DNA from: a virus
Virus record (IMG/VR): IMGVR_UViG_3300005748_000026
Coordinates: 1-64,000 of that record
Length of the DNA stretch: 64,000 bases
Direction: 5' to 3' (one strand)
A program made the position numbers and the translations under genes. Shown one piece after another: positions 19,872-29,421 of this stretch; position 1 is the first letter of the stretch, and every line of letters begins with the position of its first letter. The notes beneath the pieces are model-generated. The model was not told the origin of the DNA and searched no databases. It saw only the letters and a list, made by a program, of their open reading frames with translations.

Positions 19872-21117
19872 AGAAATAAACTCCTTCTAAAACATTGTTA
19901 TCATGCTTTGGAACAATATCGTAGGATACTCCTGCTCTTGTCCATCCAAAGTTAGTATGAATCCATTTGCTTGCTCCAAATAGGCTTGTGCAATTCCTAT
20001 ATCTAAAACTATTGCAGTTGTCTTTACAATCTACGTGAAGGTCTCCTTTTACAAAATGACAATGCCCTTTCAGATTCCTTTCTGTTATAAAGTCCTTTAT
20101 ATATAGTTCTGTTTTTACGTCTAAATGCTTAGGAAATCCATGCTTCATTTCTTTCTTGTCCTTTCCATGACAATACATGAACGTATGCTCTCCGTAACAC
20201 TCCACACCAATAAAATCCTCCTCTATATGAAAATCAATACTTGGTATGGCAGATTTTATATACTGTTCTAACACATAGTAAGCAGCATACTCAAAGTCTC
20301 CACCATGATTAGAATCAGCACAACATCTAATTGATATATTGTTACATACATCCATATCTACTATTGAATGTATAAGTTTGGCGTGTTCCTCAAAGAAGCA
20401 CCTAATCACTTCGTTGTTAGTCATATTCTGAGGTAGCTTGTGACCACCTCTGGTTGTGAATCCATCCATACCATCTAATGAATCACCTAGAAAAAACAAT
20501 GCTATCCTATCTATTCGACCATAAAGACCATGTACGTTCTTTACAATATTTGTCATTTGGTGTAGCCTAGAAGAAAAAACATCTCTGTTGTATTCATTCT
20601 TATACAGACTACCTTTAACATCACAACCTATATGCTCATCAGCTATGTATAGGTTTAAAGATATTTCTGTTGCAGAAGGAAATTTAGGCAGTCTTATTGG
20701 AGTTACCTTTTCGTGAAAGAAACCTTTTATTTCATTCTTAAACCTCTCTAAGTCAAAACCCTTTGATTCATCATAGTCTAATACTATATTGAACTTTTGC
20801 TGCCCTTGATGGTTTACATATTTAGCTGACTTGACTTTTTTAATGTCAATACCCTCGTCATTACAATACTCTTTGAAAGAATCTAATTTGGTAACATCTT
20901 CAAAATAACCAACATTATTCTCTGAATTTGAATAATCGTTAGAATATTTATTCTTGATATAGTTTCCTATATACCTTCTTAGATTAACATGGCTTCCCTT
21001 GTAATTACAGTTTTCTATAATGAAATCCGTAAGGTCTGTTCTATTCAATCCTAATCCTAATTCACCTATCTTCTCCTCTATTATAGAATCGTACTCACTA
21101 CATTTGCTTTGGCGCAT
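19840..21117 (-). CDS. Calcineurin-like metallophosphoesterase, 425 aa
   Basis: The metal-binding motif series is present in order: I-A-D-E-H-I-G (D-x-H), L-G-D-S-L-D-G (GDxxD), A-D-S-N-H-G-G (GNH variant), Y-C-H-G-K-D and K-G-H-C-H-F (GHxH-like). The N-terminal 150 residues look like a DNA-associated helical region. Such proteins hydrolyse phosphodiesters or phosphomonoesters, and in phages they occur beside packaging genes. It directly abuts the portal gene. The substrate is unknown. Confidence 0.7.
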   Translation of the reverse strand: MRQSKCSEYDSIIEEKIGELGLGLNRTDLTDFIIENCNYKGSHVNLRRYIGNYIKNKYSNDYSNSENNVGYFEDVTKLDSFKEYCNDEGIDIKKVKSAKYVNHQGQQKFNIVLDYDESKGFDLERFKNEIKGFFHEKVTPIRLPKFPSATEISLNLYIADEHIGCDVKGSLYKNEYNRDVFSSRLHQMTNIVKNVHGLYGRIDRIALFFLGDSLDGMDGFTTRGGHKLPQNMTNNEVIRCFFEEHAKLIHSIVDMDVCNNISIRCCADSNHGGDFEYAAYYVLEQYIKSAIPSIDFHIEEDFIGVECYGEHTFMYCHGKDKKEMKHGFPKHLDVKTELYIKDFITERNLKGHCHFVKGDLHVDCKDNCNSFRYRNCTSLFGASKWIHTNFGWTRAGVSYDIVPKHDNNVLEGVYFFTPENDKQHH

Positions 21118-23534
21118 TATGGTGTTATGTTTGGTTTGGAGCTAACTATAGCATCATCAGCAGGTTTAGGACTTACTTTTAACATTGAGCCTACTCCCTC
21201 TTTCATATTATTGCCCTCTCCCATCTTTCCCTTAAACTCTTCTGCCAACATATCCTCTTCTGTAGCCTGTTCGATATGTATAGATTTGATTTGACCTTCC
21301 AATTTAAGTTGAGCCATTTTGTTTTGGTGTTTAACCATCTCAATATTAATCTCTTTCTCCTCTTCTACTTTTAACAGTTGAGCCTTAGATTGGGTTGTCA
21401 TTTGAATCTTTTGTGCTTCTGCTTGAGCCGCTACCATTGCAGATTGTTGGTCTGCTTGCGCTCTCGATTGTTGAAGCATCATTTGTTCCTCTTGTTTAGC
21501 CTTGTCAAACTTACGTCTCTTAACGGCTAAGAATCTTTCTGCTTTCTTCTGGTTTTTAATCCTTCTAGCAGTAAAAGCATCCTCTAATCTTAAAGTGTTG
21601 TTTGATATTTCCCTATCTAGGTAAGCATCAAACTTAACTCTATCTTCGTCAGTAACATCTATTTCTATATGGATTCCATATTTTCTAACATGAACGTCTT
21701 TTATGTCCTCCATACTCTTAACTCCTGCTGCACCAATTACATTTTCGTAATCTTTTCTAAACCCTTCAAGGTCAAATCTGCTTCTTTGCTGCAACATTGA
21801 TACAATTACCTCAGCAGTTTTTTCTACTTGAAATATTGACCATTGAAACAATTCTCTAGTGGAGTTATTTGAAGATAGTAACGCTTGCTGCCTAACACCC
21901 TTTAAATCCTTTGAATTAGGACTTGAACCATCCCTAACTTCATTTATACCTGTAACTGCTCTAATTTGGTCTAATTGGTATCTGTATAGCTCTATAAATT
22001 GAACGATACTTCTTGACACACCATTGTCTAAAGGTGTAATTGGAACTCCCTGTCTCATTTGACCTGTCTCAGAGTCCACACCATTATATAAGACAATACC
22101 CTTTTGTTCGTACAGCTTAATAGCTTCATGTGGCTCAAGTGTTTGCCCTTTTGAGCCTATATCCAAATCTGAAATGGCAGATAAGTCTACAGCAATACCA
22201 GATGGTGCTGCTTGAGCTAAGAACTGCTGAATCTTTAAGTTAAGTATTTGGATTTGGTCTGCGTGAGGTCTCATCCTGTCAACCAAAGACTTAGAAACCA
22301 TATTCCTAGAGTTAGGCATTATGGCTATGAACTGCTTAGTAACGTATGGACTCATGCCATGAAACTCATTAGGTCTTATGATATTTTTAGACCTACCATA
22401 CTTTACAAGTTTACTCATACCCAAAATATAAAGACCTTCGTAAGATGTCTCTACACTCTTTTCATACAAGTTTCCTTTAACCTTTCCTTTGTGCTTAAAT
22501 TTCTTTTTGTTGAAGAAGAAACCATCATACTTATTAGGCTTTTTCTCCCACTTATTTACATCAATACTATAGTAAACAAAATCCAAGCAATCAACTAAGT
22601 AATTATCGTAGTTGTAGATGTTAGAGTCATACCTATCCTCTCTATAAGTATCTCCATAAAGCCATTTGTCGCCATTGTTCTTTGCTGTTGCTTTAGCTAT
22701 CTCAAATAAATCAAACTCAGTAATATGAGAGCCTGCCATTTGTCTTATTTGACGAATAGATAACTTCTGCTTTTCAGCTTCAAAGTCTACATCTGAAAGG
22801 TCTGGTTGGTCTGAGAATGAGCTAACGTAGTTTACGATGTCAACATATCTTAAAACTATTCGGTTTGCCGTATCGTACTTAACACGCAACACCGCCTTCT
22901 TATTCTCTACTAAATCTCTACACAGTCTAGGGTAAATCTTCTTCTTAAAGTAGTTTGACTTCATTACCTCTGAAATCAACTGCTCCATTGCAATTTCACC
23001 TGCTTGCTTCTCGTTTAAGTCAACGTATATTTCAATGTCGTCATCATCCTCTGGAATGTAATCCCCCTCTGGAATAATAGACATACCCGTAATCTCTTTT
23101 TGCTGTTCGTTATAATCCTTTAAGGTCATGTTGATAAACAACTCATCCTTTCTCCTCTTTTTTTCTCCTAAAGAAATAGGGTCTATAGAATTACATTCAA
23201 TGCTCCAATCAGCATTAATCATCTCACCTACGATAATGTCAACGAACTTAGGTACTATAGGAATAATAGAGAAGTCCATGTTAAGATAACTCTCATCACT
23301 ATCACCATTCAGTTTAGGCTTATAAACATTAGGGTCATTAGTTCCTTCTGCATATTGCCTATTGAGAATATACCTGTCAATGTTTGACGTATCTCCATTT
23401 AAGTCATACAAGTACCTCGCCTCTATAGCCTTAGCTACTTTCATCCCAAAGTCAAGATTTTCTTTAACTTTTGGGTCTATGTGGTCATTCGGAAACGGGT
23501 TCTCGTCTATTTTGCTCCTATACTTCTCAGACAT
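21117..23534 (-). CDS. Portal protein, 805 aa
   Basis: The size, location directly downstream of the large terminase, and a long helical C-terminal region rich in Gln/Ala/Lys (about 660-740) support a portal. Portals form the dodecameric DNA gate at the capsid vertex. The middle holds the D-Q-I-Q-I-L-N-L-K-I and Y-R-Y-Q-L-D-Q-I-R-A-V-T-G-I-N segments common to large portals of Bacteroidota phages. It shares a base with the phosphoesterase gene and has its own -7 box at 23562-23569. Confidence 0.7.
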   Translation of the reverse strand: MSEKYRSKIDENPFPNDHIDPKVKENLDFGMKVAKAIEARYLYDLNGDTSNIDRYILNRQYAEGTNDPNVYKPKLNGDSDESYLNMDFSIIPIVPKFVDIIVGEMINADWSIECNSIDPISLGEKKRRKDELFINMTLKDYNEQQKEITGMSIIPEGDYIPEDDDDIEIYVDLNEKQAGEIAMEQLISEVMKSNYFKKKIYPRLCRDLVENKKAVLRVKYDTANRIVLRYVDIVNYVSSFSDQPDLSDVDFEAEKQKLSIRQIRQMAGSHITEFDLFEIAKATAKNNGDKWLYGDTYREDRYDSNIYNYDNYLVDCLDFVYYSIDVNKWEKKPNKYDGFFFNKKKFKHKGKVKGNLYEKSVETSYEGLYILGMSKLVKYGRSKNIIRPNEFHGMSPYVTKQFIAIMPNSRNMVSKSLVDRMRPHADQIQILNLKIQQFLAQAAPSGIAVDLSAISDLDIGSKGQTLEPHEAIKLYEQKGIVLYNGVDSETGQMRQGVPITPLDNGVSRSIVQFIELYRYQLDQIRAVTGINEVRDGSSPNSKDLKGVRQQALLSSNNSTRELFQWSIFQVEKTAEVIVSMLQQRSRFDLEGFRKDYENVIGAAGVKSMEDIKDVHVRKYGIHIEIDVTDEDRVKFDAYLDREISNNTLRLEDAFTARRIKNQKKAERFLAVKRRKFDKAKQEEQMMLQQSRAQADQQSAMVAAQAEAQKIQMTTQSKAQLLKVEEEKEINIEMVKHQNKMAQLKLEGQIKSIHIEQATEEDMLAEEFKGKMGEGNNMKEGVGSMLKVSPKPADDAIVSSKPNITP

Positions 23535-23561
23535 TTATCAGACATTTACAAGGTGTTCTCA

Positions 23562-23569
23562 CAAAAATA
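23562..23569 (-). promoter_or_regulatory. -7 promoter box (TATTTTTG)
   Basis: The minus-strand TATTTTTG lies 28 bases upstream of the portal start, just before the terminase stop codon. No TTG is present 18 bases further upstream. Confidence 0.45.
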
Positions 23570-23572
23570 CAA

Positions 23573-25633
23573 TTATAATTTGTATTTCTTAAATATAGGT
23601 TTCCTTATAGTCTTAGTTTTCACTATAATAGGGTCTTTCTTTTTAGCTGCCATTAACGCTAAACCACTACTTACAGCGGAGTCAAATTCAGTCCACTTAT
23701 ACATATCGAAATTCATCCAATCCTCTAAAGTTTCGGAAAAATAATTTCGGCTATACACCACATCATCTACATCATAAATTCCCAACTTCTCTAAATTAAG
23801 AACTCCAACATAATGATAAATGTAAGACGACAAGGTATCTACTAAATCTGTTCTAGCGTGTTCACCTGACATTGGAATACCATATTCTACTTTTCCTCTT
23901 TTTGTAGAGTACTTAGTTGAATCTGGTCTCTTCATTAAGAATCCCTCAAAACCATTCTCTCTAAAGTAGTTGATTATACCTATCTTATTATTCTCAATCA
24001 AAAGTTCTGAGCCATAGAATATAGCTATCTTCAAAACGTCTTCATAAAACATTGATGCTAACTCTGGTCTACCTAAGTAATGACACACAAAGCAGTTTGA
24101 GTTATAAGGGTCTAATCCATTGAACTTCCTGAATATATGGACTGAACCATCAGACCTTCTCTTGTCTGCTACATAGTTATGGTCAAATGGGTCAACTCCT
24201 CCTTTCATTGTTGTGGAGTTCTCAGGATGCCATTTCCTGTTCTTGTAAAACATTTTATTTCTATCTTCATGGTGTGGCATCCACGATACACGACAAAACC
24301 CTTTAGGGTCATCAACAAACTCTACCGACTTGTATTTCTCTACCCAAATAAAATTACCTCTCCTTACATAATTATGAGAACCAATTTTTTCATTGTATTC
24401 TATCTGCTCTTGTATTTTGTGAACAGGAAAAGGACTTTCATCTGAATCCATCATAAAAGCCTCAGATGGGCTAAAAGGATATTTCCTCTTCTCTTTTATA
24501 AGTAAGTCGTTCTGTAAATTCCTTCTTTTATTAAGTAAGAATGTTTTAGCACCTATTACAACTTCTTTACCTTTCTCATTCTTAGTTGGTTTTTCAGGGT
24601 CTTCTACTATCGAGTACCCATATTCATCTATGTATCCTTCAAATCCTAAATATGCAGGTTGAAAGTATCGAATAAGGCCAGATACAGTACGTCCGTTGTC
24701 GTCAACCATGTCGGGGTTTGTAACGTCAGATTCCTTCCATAGCTTGTAACACGCCCCACCGCCACTTTCCATATCTTCAACAGTAGAAGTTAGCAATGCT
24801 TTACCGACAATATCATCTCCTGTTTCAAGACAAGGTTTTACTACATACCATCTTTCTCTAATATCAGCGTCAGACTTCTTTCCTACCTCATCTCCATAAT
24901 ATCTATACTGCTTAGTACCATCATAAGCCTCTTCATTTGATGGAGCATAATCTACATAAGAATCTAACACCTCTTTGTACTTACCCCTATTCTCTTTGGC
25001 TCTTGATGAAGGCTCTTCAAATCTTAATGCTGACTTTGGGTTTGTTTCTCCTGAATCGGTTGGTCTCCAGAAGTATGGCATCTTTCTCCATCCAAAAACT
25101 AACTTCCCAAATATTTTCTTAGCATCAGTATTTGTCTTACTTTGAATACCGCAATGAGCGTTCTTTTTTCTTGTGATAGAGTCGTATAAGTAACTAATAG
25201 CCTTGTACGTCTTACCCTGTCTACGTTGGGCAATAAACAACACCCCATGAATACTATCGCTTTTCTCAGCGTAATCTACTAAGTAGTAAAAATCCCTATC
25301 TGTTTCTCTCCATTTAGGTAGTCCAACATCTAGCTTCCAATAGTTACAATAGAAGTAGTGCGCTCCTGTCATGTACTCAATGTTCCCATTGTTGTAGAAC
25401 CAATATCCATTCTTACGCCTATCCATCTCCCTAAAAATGAACTCCCTCTGCTCTTCTTGACTTCTGTTTTCTAAGTCGTTAGGAATTTCTACAGGAACAA
25501 ATCTTTGTTTTTTAATAGGTAAATCATGCCCATCAATATCTTTTACAGGAGGTGGTTTTGGCAACACAATCTCATGGTCGCCTATCTTTCGCTCTCGAAT
25601 AAAGTTATTTGGGGATAGTTTCTTTTTAGCCAT
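23573..25633 (-). CDS. Terminase large subunit, 686 aa
   Basis: The ATPase has a Walker A variant A-Q-R-R-Q-G-K-T (about residues 133-140) and a Walker B-like Y-R-Y-Y-G-D-E-V (about 243-250). The nuclease carries G-V-D-P-F-D-H (about 478), an acidic L-I-E-N-N (about 545) and a C-terminal D-x-A-V-S-S-G-L-A-L. This is the DNA-packaging motor and headful nuclease. It is intact and overlaps the upstream small gene by eight bases. Identification is secure from motif order and from the portal next door. Confidence 0.85.
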   Translation of the reverse strand: MAKKKLSPNNFIRERKIGDHEIVLPKPPPVKDIDGHDLPIKKQRFVPVEIPNDLENRSQEEQREFIFREMDRRKNGYWFYNNGNIEYMTGAHYFYCNYWKLDVGLPKWRETDRDFYYLVDYAEKSDSIHGVLFIAQRRQGKTYKAISYLYDSITRKKNAHCGIQSKTNTDAKKIFGKLVFGWRKMPYFWRPTDSGETNPKSALRFEEPSSRAKENRGKYKEVLDSYVDYAPSNEEAYDGTKQYRYYGDEVGKKSDADIRERWYVVKPCLETGDDIVGKALLTSTVEDMESGGGACYKLWKESDVTNPDMVDDNGRTVSGLIRYFQPAYLGFEGYIDEYGYSIVEDPEKPTKNEKGKEVVIGAKTFLLNKRRNLQNDLLIKEKRKYPFSPSEAFMMDSDESPFPVHKIQEQIEYNEKIGSHNYVRRGNFIWVEKYKSVEFVDDPKGFCRVSWMPHHEDRNKMFYKNRKWHPENSTTMKGGVDPFDHNYVADKRRSDGSVHIFRKFNGLDPYNSNCFVCHYLGRPELASMFYEDVLKIAIFYGSELLIENNKIGIINYFRENGFEGFLMKRPDSTKYSTKRGKVEYGIPMSGEHARTDLVDTLSSYIYHYVGVLNLEKLGIYDVDDVVYSRNYFSETLEDWMNFDMYKWTEFDSAVSSGLALMAAKKKDPIIVKTKTIRKPIFKKYKL

Positions 25634-25961
25634 GTGATAATATTACTGAGTCCGCTATATTACCATACTCTTTAGATATTTCATCTGCCTTCTGAGGAGT
25701 TATCTTCTCAGACAAATAGGCTATGGTTTCTGCAATAGATTTAGACTTTAAAACTATCTGTAGGTATCTATCAAACACTTTGTCGTCTTTGCTTTCTAGT
25801 GTGGCTGTATTTATGGTGAAGTTCTTGCAAAGTTCCTCCATATCAACAATCATCTTTATCTGTATTTTGTAAAGACGAGCTAACATGGACTGACTTCTAA
25901 AAGCCTCAAGCTCTTGCTTCAACTCTTCTATCTCAGACTCTAATTCTTTTACTTTACTCAT
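25626..25961 (-). CDS. Small coiled-coil protein upstream of terminase, 111 aa
   Basis: The first 30 residues form a strongly charged coiled coil and the remainder is helical. It overlaps the large terminase by eight bases and has its own -7 box. Small terminase subunits have this size, position and helical character, so that is the leading guess, but no DNA-binding helix-turn-helix is obvious. Confidence 0.45.
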   Translation of the reverse strand: MSKVKELESEIEELKQELEAFRSQSMLARLYKIQIKMIVDMEELCKNFTINTATLESKDDKVFDRYLQIVLKSKSIAETIAYLSEKITPQKADEISKEYGNIADSVILSHG

Positions 25962-25980
25962 GCTTACTTATTTCTATATA

Positions 25981-25988
25981 CAAATATA
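25981..25988 (-). promoter_or_regulatory. -7 promoter box (TATATTTG)
   Basis: The minus-strand TATATTTG lies 20 bases before the start of the 111-aa gene. It is a good match to the -7 consensus. Confidence 0.55.
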
Positions 25989-26000
25989 CTTAAAAACAAC

Positions 26001-27389
26001 CTACTCAAAGAAAGTGTCATCTACATCAAAATCTACACTTCCACCAAATTCTGTAGATGGTGACAATGTTGACATAGGAATATCATCTTCATAAAACCTT
26101 GTGAGTTTACCATTCCACCTTAAATTAACCTCTCCTAATGTTCCTTGCCTAAACTTACAGAATATCCATACCGCAAAATTATCTGTTGGTGTCTTGTCTC
26201 CATCGGGTAATACATACTCAGTTATTCCATATTGCTCTGGTCTATGCAACATTATTATACAATCAGCCGCGTTCTCAATACCTCCAGACTCTCTCAAGTC
26301 ACTCATTTGAGGCTTCTTATCCTCTCTTTGGTCTACACTTCTTCCTAATTGTGCTAATGCTATAGTTGCCACACCAAGCTCTTTGCTTACAGCCTTTATC
26401 TCAGCAGATATTTGGTCAATGGCAGTAACTCTATTTGCTGTCTTACTCTTAACAAGTTGTAAATAGTCAATAATAAAACACTTAACTCCATGCTTTCTAC
26501 TAAGAAGTCTCATCCTAGCCACTAAATCTTCTATGTATAAAGAAGCTGTGTCATCTATAAATAGTTTTCTGCTCCTTAAATCATCAAGCCTACTTCCATA
26601 AACATCCATGTCCAAAACTTCTTTCCCTAAATCTCTGTAGGACTTATCAACCCTCTCAGAAACTAAACGAGCCATAACCTCCTCAGAACTCATTTCCATT
26701 GAGAATACACCACAAGGCATTTTAGCAGACAAGCATCCGTTTATTATGTTTTTTATAGCAGAAGATTTACCAATAGAAGGTCTAGCTGCAATTACTGTAA
26801 GTGTTCCAAATCCAAAACCTCCTGTATGCCTATTAATTACAGGTAAATCAGTAGGAACTCCAGTTATTGTATTGTTTTTTAAAGCGTCTACTTTCCTCTT
26901 AGAGTCTTCCATAAATAAATCAAATACAGTAGCACCATCCTTTTCTACTGCGTTTGAATTATCTACACTTAATGTCAATATATCACCACCTAACTTAGCT
27001 GCCACATCAGATGCTAAAATCCCTAAGTCATCAATTTTACTAACGCCATTTTTAATAAGTTTCTTTACTTTATCCCTAACACTATAGTCAACTAAAATAG
27101 CAGCATATTCTTCTAATCTAGCAGGAGAATACATTTGGGATAACTCTGAAATATAAATCACATTTACAATGGAATCTAATTGATTATCTCTAACATACCT
27201 TGATATGTAAACTAAATCTGGCTCTGTTCCTTTTTGAAAACCATCCTTTATAGCCTTGTATATAATTCTATGTCTCCTATCCGAAAATAAATCCTCATTC
27301 AACTTATGGGAAACCTCAAAGTACTTTTTAGGAAAAGCAAGTATCGTACCTAATAAATACTGCTCCTCCTTAATTCTAATGTCGCTCAT
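26001..27389 (-). CDS. dnaB: Replicative DNA helicase, DnaB family, 462 aa
   Basis: The N-terminal domain starts with E-E-Q-Y-L-L-G-T-I-L. The RecA-like domain shows Walker A A-A-R-P-S-I-G-K-S-S (about 200), F-S-M-E-M-S-S-E-E (about 225), Walker B F-I-I-D-Y-L-Q-L-V (about 315) and L-A-Q-L-G-R-S-V-D-Q-R (about 345). The length is usual for DnaB. It unwinds DNA at the phage fork. It is divergent from the plus-strand regulator at 27483, so the 93-bp spacer between them is a control region. Confidence 0.9.
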   Translation of the reverse strand: MSDIRIKEEQYLLGTILAFPKKYFEVSHKLNEDLFSDRRHRIIYKAIKDGFQKGTEPDLVYISRYVRDNQLDSIVNVIYISELSQMYSPARLEEYAAILVDYSVRDKVKKLIKNGVSKIDDLGILASDVAAKLGGDILTLSVDNSNAVEKDGATVFDLFMEDSKRKVDALKNNTITGVPTDLPVINRHTGGFGFGTLTVIAARPSIGKSSAIKNIINGCLSAKMPCGVFSMEMSSEEVMARLVSERVDKSYRDLGKEVLDMDVYGSRLDDLRSRKLFIDDTASLYIEDLVARMRLLSRKHGVKCFIIDYLQLVKSKTANRVTAIDQISAEIKAVSKELGVATIALAQLGRSVDQREDKKPQMSDLRESGGIENAADCIIMLHRPEQYGITEYVLPDGDKTPTDNFAVWIFCKFRQGTLGEVNLRWNGKLTRFYEDDIPMSTLSPSTEFGGSVDFDVDDTFFE

Positions 27390-27436
27390 GTTTTATCTAG
27401 TTTTTGGCAAATATGAAAAAAAATTCTCAATACACT

Positions 27437-27465
27437 TTGTATTTCAGTTAAAATTATTACTTTTG
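27437..27465 (+). promoter_or_regulatory. Bacteroidota-type promoter (TTG-N18-TACTTTTG)
   Basis: The -33 TTG at 27437-27439 and the -7 TACTTTTG at 27458-27465 are spaced by 18 bases, which fits the Bacteroidota consensus. Initiation near 27472 gives a short leader to the regulator at 27483. It is the best promoter in the window. Confidence 0.7.
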
Positions 27466-27482
27466 GCTAAAACAAATACGAA

Positions 27483-27782
27483 ATGAATATAGGAAAAGTT
27501 ATTAAAGAACAGCGAAAGAAGTTGAAACTTACTCAGATGGAGTTTTCTAAGATGGTTGGATTGTCTCAAACTTATGTTTCTCAGGTGGAGCATGGTCATA
27601 AGACAATTAGTTTACCAACTTTAGAGGCAGTATGCCACACCTTAAAGATGCCCATGCCTGTTTTAATCTGGATGTCTTTAGAGAAGAAAGATGTTAGTAA
27701 AGATAAGCGAGAGGCTTTTGATTTATTAAAACCACAGATAGACGATTTAATTTCAAATCTTTATTACTTGAAAAATGACTGA
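27483..27782 (+). CDS. XRE-family helix-turn-helix regulator, 99 aa
   Basis: The classic HTH reads I-G-K-V-I-K-E-Q-R-K-K-L-K-L-T-Q-M-E-F-S, then G-L-S-Q-T-Y-V-S-Q-V-E-H-G and L-P-T-L-E-A-V-C-H-T-L. It heads the plus-strand accessory region, is divergent from the helicase gene and has a strong promoter. It could be the repressor or activator that chooses between the two transcription arms. Its 3' end overlaps the next small gene by eight bases. Confidence 0.8.
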   Translation: MNIGKVIKEQRKKLKLTQMEFSKMVGLSQTYVSQVEHGHKTISLPTLEAVCHTLKMPMPVLIWMSLEKKDVSKDKREAFDLLKPQIDDLISNLYYLKND

Positions 27783-27933
27783 GGGTTATAGACAAGAGCA
27801 GCTAGATGATTACTTTGCTTCGCAAGACACCACAACAGAAATTTGCGAAAAATGTGGAGAAGTCACATCTTTTAACGTAGAAGACGAGAATCCTATATGT
27901 AACCATTGCTTCGAGAGTTTGTGCGAAGAATAA
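27775..27933 (+). CDS. Small zinc-ribbon-like protein, 52 aa
   Basis: The ATG overlaps the regulator stop (ATGACTGA), indicating coupled translation. The protein is acidic and has two Cys pairs, C-E-K-C (about 24-27) and C-N-H-C (about 42-45), plus one more Cys, a pattern that can hold one zinc ion. No family recognised. It is the last gene before the cassette region. Confidence 0.6.
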   Translation: MTEGYRQEQLDDYFASQDTTTEICEKCGEVTSFNVEDENPICNHCFESLCEE

Positions 27934-27949
27934 CTATTTATATGTTTTT

Positions 27950-28012
27950 GCGTATGAAATATCATTCATTACTCAAATTATATGCGATAACGTATGAAAT
28001 GTCATTCATAAC
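27950..28012. repeat. Imperfect direct repeat at the array entry
   Basis: Two copies of a 22-24-bp sequence with the core CGTATGAAAT-T-TCATTCAT occur at 27950-27971 and 27989-28012. The second ends in the R'' box of the first attC-like site. It could be a recombinase accessory site or the relic of an earlier cassette. Confidence 0.45.
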
Positions 28013-28135
28013 GGTTTGTATAAGATTTGAAGCGGATTAAACGCACGAACCAAACGATTAAAAACAGAATTAAATAAATAATATTAACCAATGAAAAAGC
28101 AATTACACCGCTTTTAATTTTATATGGTGTTACCA
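28006..28135 (+). other. attC-like site 1 (130 nt)
   Basis: The R'' box ATAAC lies at 28008-28012 and the core GTTACC at 28129. Inverted arms 28018-28035 and 28109-28126 pair over about 18 positions, with G-T wobbles on the plus strand. The long loop has no clear ORF. Confidence 0.7.
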
Positions 28136-28164
28136 TTAGTTTTTTCGATAAATCACAAACAAAA

Positions 28165-28446
28165 ATGAATATACCTTTAATAATCAAAGAAATTAAAAAA
28201 CTGTTACCTAAAGATACTCGCGAGTATTCGGATTATAAAAAATGGAAAGCATATTGCACTTTCTATGGAAGTGATGAAGATGGTTATTTTGACTTATATT
28301 TTAGGGAAACTTTGTGCGGTAGGCAAACCATTGAAATAGCGAGACAAACCGATAACCCAATGAAGTACGTAGAAATGATTAAAGAAATAGACCAAAAAGC
28401 GGTTATTCTTTATTATAAAACTACACAAATAGAAGTTACTGCCTAA
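28165..28446 (+). CDS. Cassette-borne hypothetical protein, 93 aa
   Basis: This is the sole gene of the first complete cassette. It begins 36 bases after the core and ends two bases before the R'' complement (TAATGGTAAC mirrors GTTACCATTA). The protein is soluble, with an aromatic-rich middle (D-G-Y-F-D-L-Y-F-R-E-T). I recognise no family. Small free-standing proteins of unknown function are typical cassette cargo. Confidence 0.65.
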   Translation: MNIPLIIKEIKKLLPKDTREYSDYKKWKAYCTFYGSDEDGYFDLYFRETLCGRQTIEIARQTDNPMKYVEMIKEIDQKAVILYYKTTQIEVTA

Positions 28447-28447
28447 T

Positions 28448-28512
28448 TAATGGTAACGTAGCGGCTATGAATTGCGAAGCGAAGCGGAGTTGTTTATAGC
28501 TAATGTTAGTAA
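28448..28512 (+). other. attC-like site 2 (62 nt)
   Basis: This is a compact site: R'' GGTAAC, left arm GGCTATGAA, right arm TTTATAGC, core GTTAGTAAT at 28505. The length is near the classical 59-60-nt attC. Confidence 0.75.
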
Positions 28513-28535
28513 TAATTATTTTAAAAAAAAATGTA

Positions 28536-29417
28536 ATGGATAAGAAAATAATTGGATGGTGGTCTGGTGGAATAACATCAGCCGTAGCTTGTAAAATATC
28601 TATAGAATTGTATGGTAAAGATAATGTTAAGGTTATTTTTATTGATACAAGAAACGAAGACGATGATACTTACAGGTTTATGAAGGATTGTTCTGAATGG
28701 TACGGTTTACATATAGAAACAATAAGTAGTGATAAACACGATAGCATTCAAGATGTATGGTTGAAATACAAGGCTTTGAATAATGCGAATGGTGCTGTTT
28801 GTAGTTCTGAAATGAAAAGAAGGGTTAGAGAAACTTGGGAAAAAAATAACGAATGGGAGCATCAAGTTTTTGGCTTTGAGTTAGATGAATACAAGAGAGC
28901 TAAAGGGATGGTATTAAATCATCCTCACACGAAACCTATATTTCCGTTGATGATGTTTGGGATGAATAAAAAACAGTGTATTGATATAGTTTCAGAAGCA
29001 GGAATAACACCTCCAAGAATGTATCAATTAGGTTTTTTAAATAATAACTGTTTTAAAACAGGATGCGTTCAAGGGGGAATAGGTTACTGGCAAAAGATGG
29101 GTAGAGATTTTCCAGATAAGTTTGATAAAATGGCTGAAATGGAGCATAAGCTGACTGATGAAAAAGGAAGCCCTGTTACAATGTTAAAAGACCAAAGTAA
29201 AGAAGCGAAAGATGCTGTAAGTGAGAGTGGCAATAAATGGTCTCAATTTGTTTTCTTGAAACCGCATCCAGATTACCCTAATATTAAAGATATATCTATG
29301 ATGAAAGGGAGAGAACCTAAACCTTTATTTGAGTGTAATGGTTTATGCGGAATAAATGACCTTGAAAAAAGAAGTGATACTGAGAGTGAGATAAATATGC
29401 AGCGTACGCTATTTTAA
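28536..29417 (+). CDS. PAPS reductase-family (PP-loop) protein, 293 aa
   Basis: The N-terminus carries a PP-loop W-W-S-G-G-I-T-S-A-V-A-C-K followed by V-I-F-I-D-T-R-N-E-D. The C-terminal part has Cys clusters (G-C-V-Q-G-G-I-G-Y-W and C-N-G-L-C-G). Family members bind ATP and act in sulfate reduction or sulfur transfer, and phage homologues may modify nucleic acids. I start it at the ATG at 28536, because an upstream in-frame ATG lies inside the recombination core. It is the largest cassette gene here, with a 14-nt perfect terminal complement. The substrate is unknown. Confidence 0.8.
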   Translation: MDKKIIGWWSGGITSAVACKISIELYGKDNVKVIFIDTRNEDDDTYRFMKDCSEWYGLHIETISSDKHDSIQDVWLKYKALNNANGAVCSSEMKRRVRETWEKNNEWEHQVFGFELDEYKRAKGMVLNHPHTKPIFPLMMFGMNKKQCIDIVSEAGITPPRMYQLGFLNNNCFKTGCVQGGIGYWQKMGRDFPDKFDKMAEMEHKLTDEKGSPVTMLKDQSKEAKDAVSESGNKWSQFVFLKPHPDYPNIKDISMMKGREPKPLFECNGLCGINDLEKRSDTESEINMQRTLF

Positions 29418-29421
29418 TTAT

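Noticed and set aside
28002-28187. 61-codon minus-strand frame over attC-like site 1
   Set aside because: It lies on the folded site and the cassette start; no leader signal.
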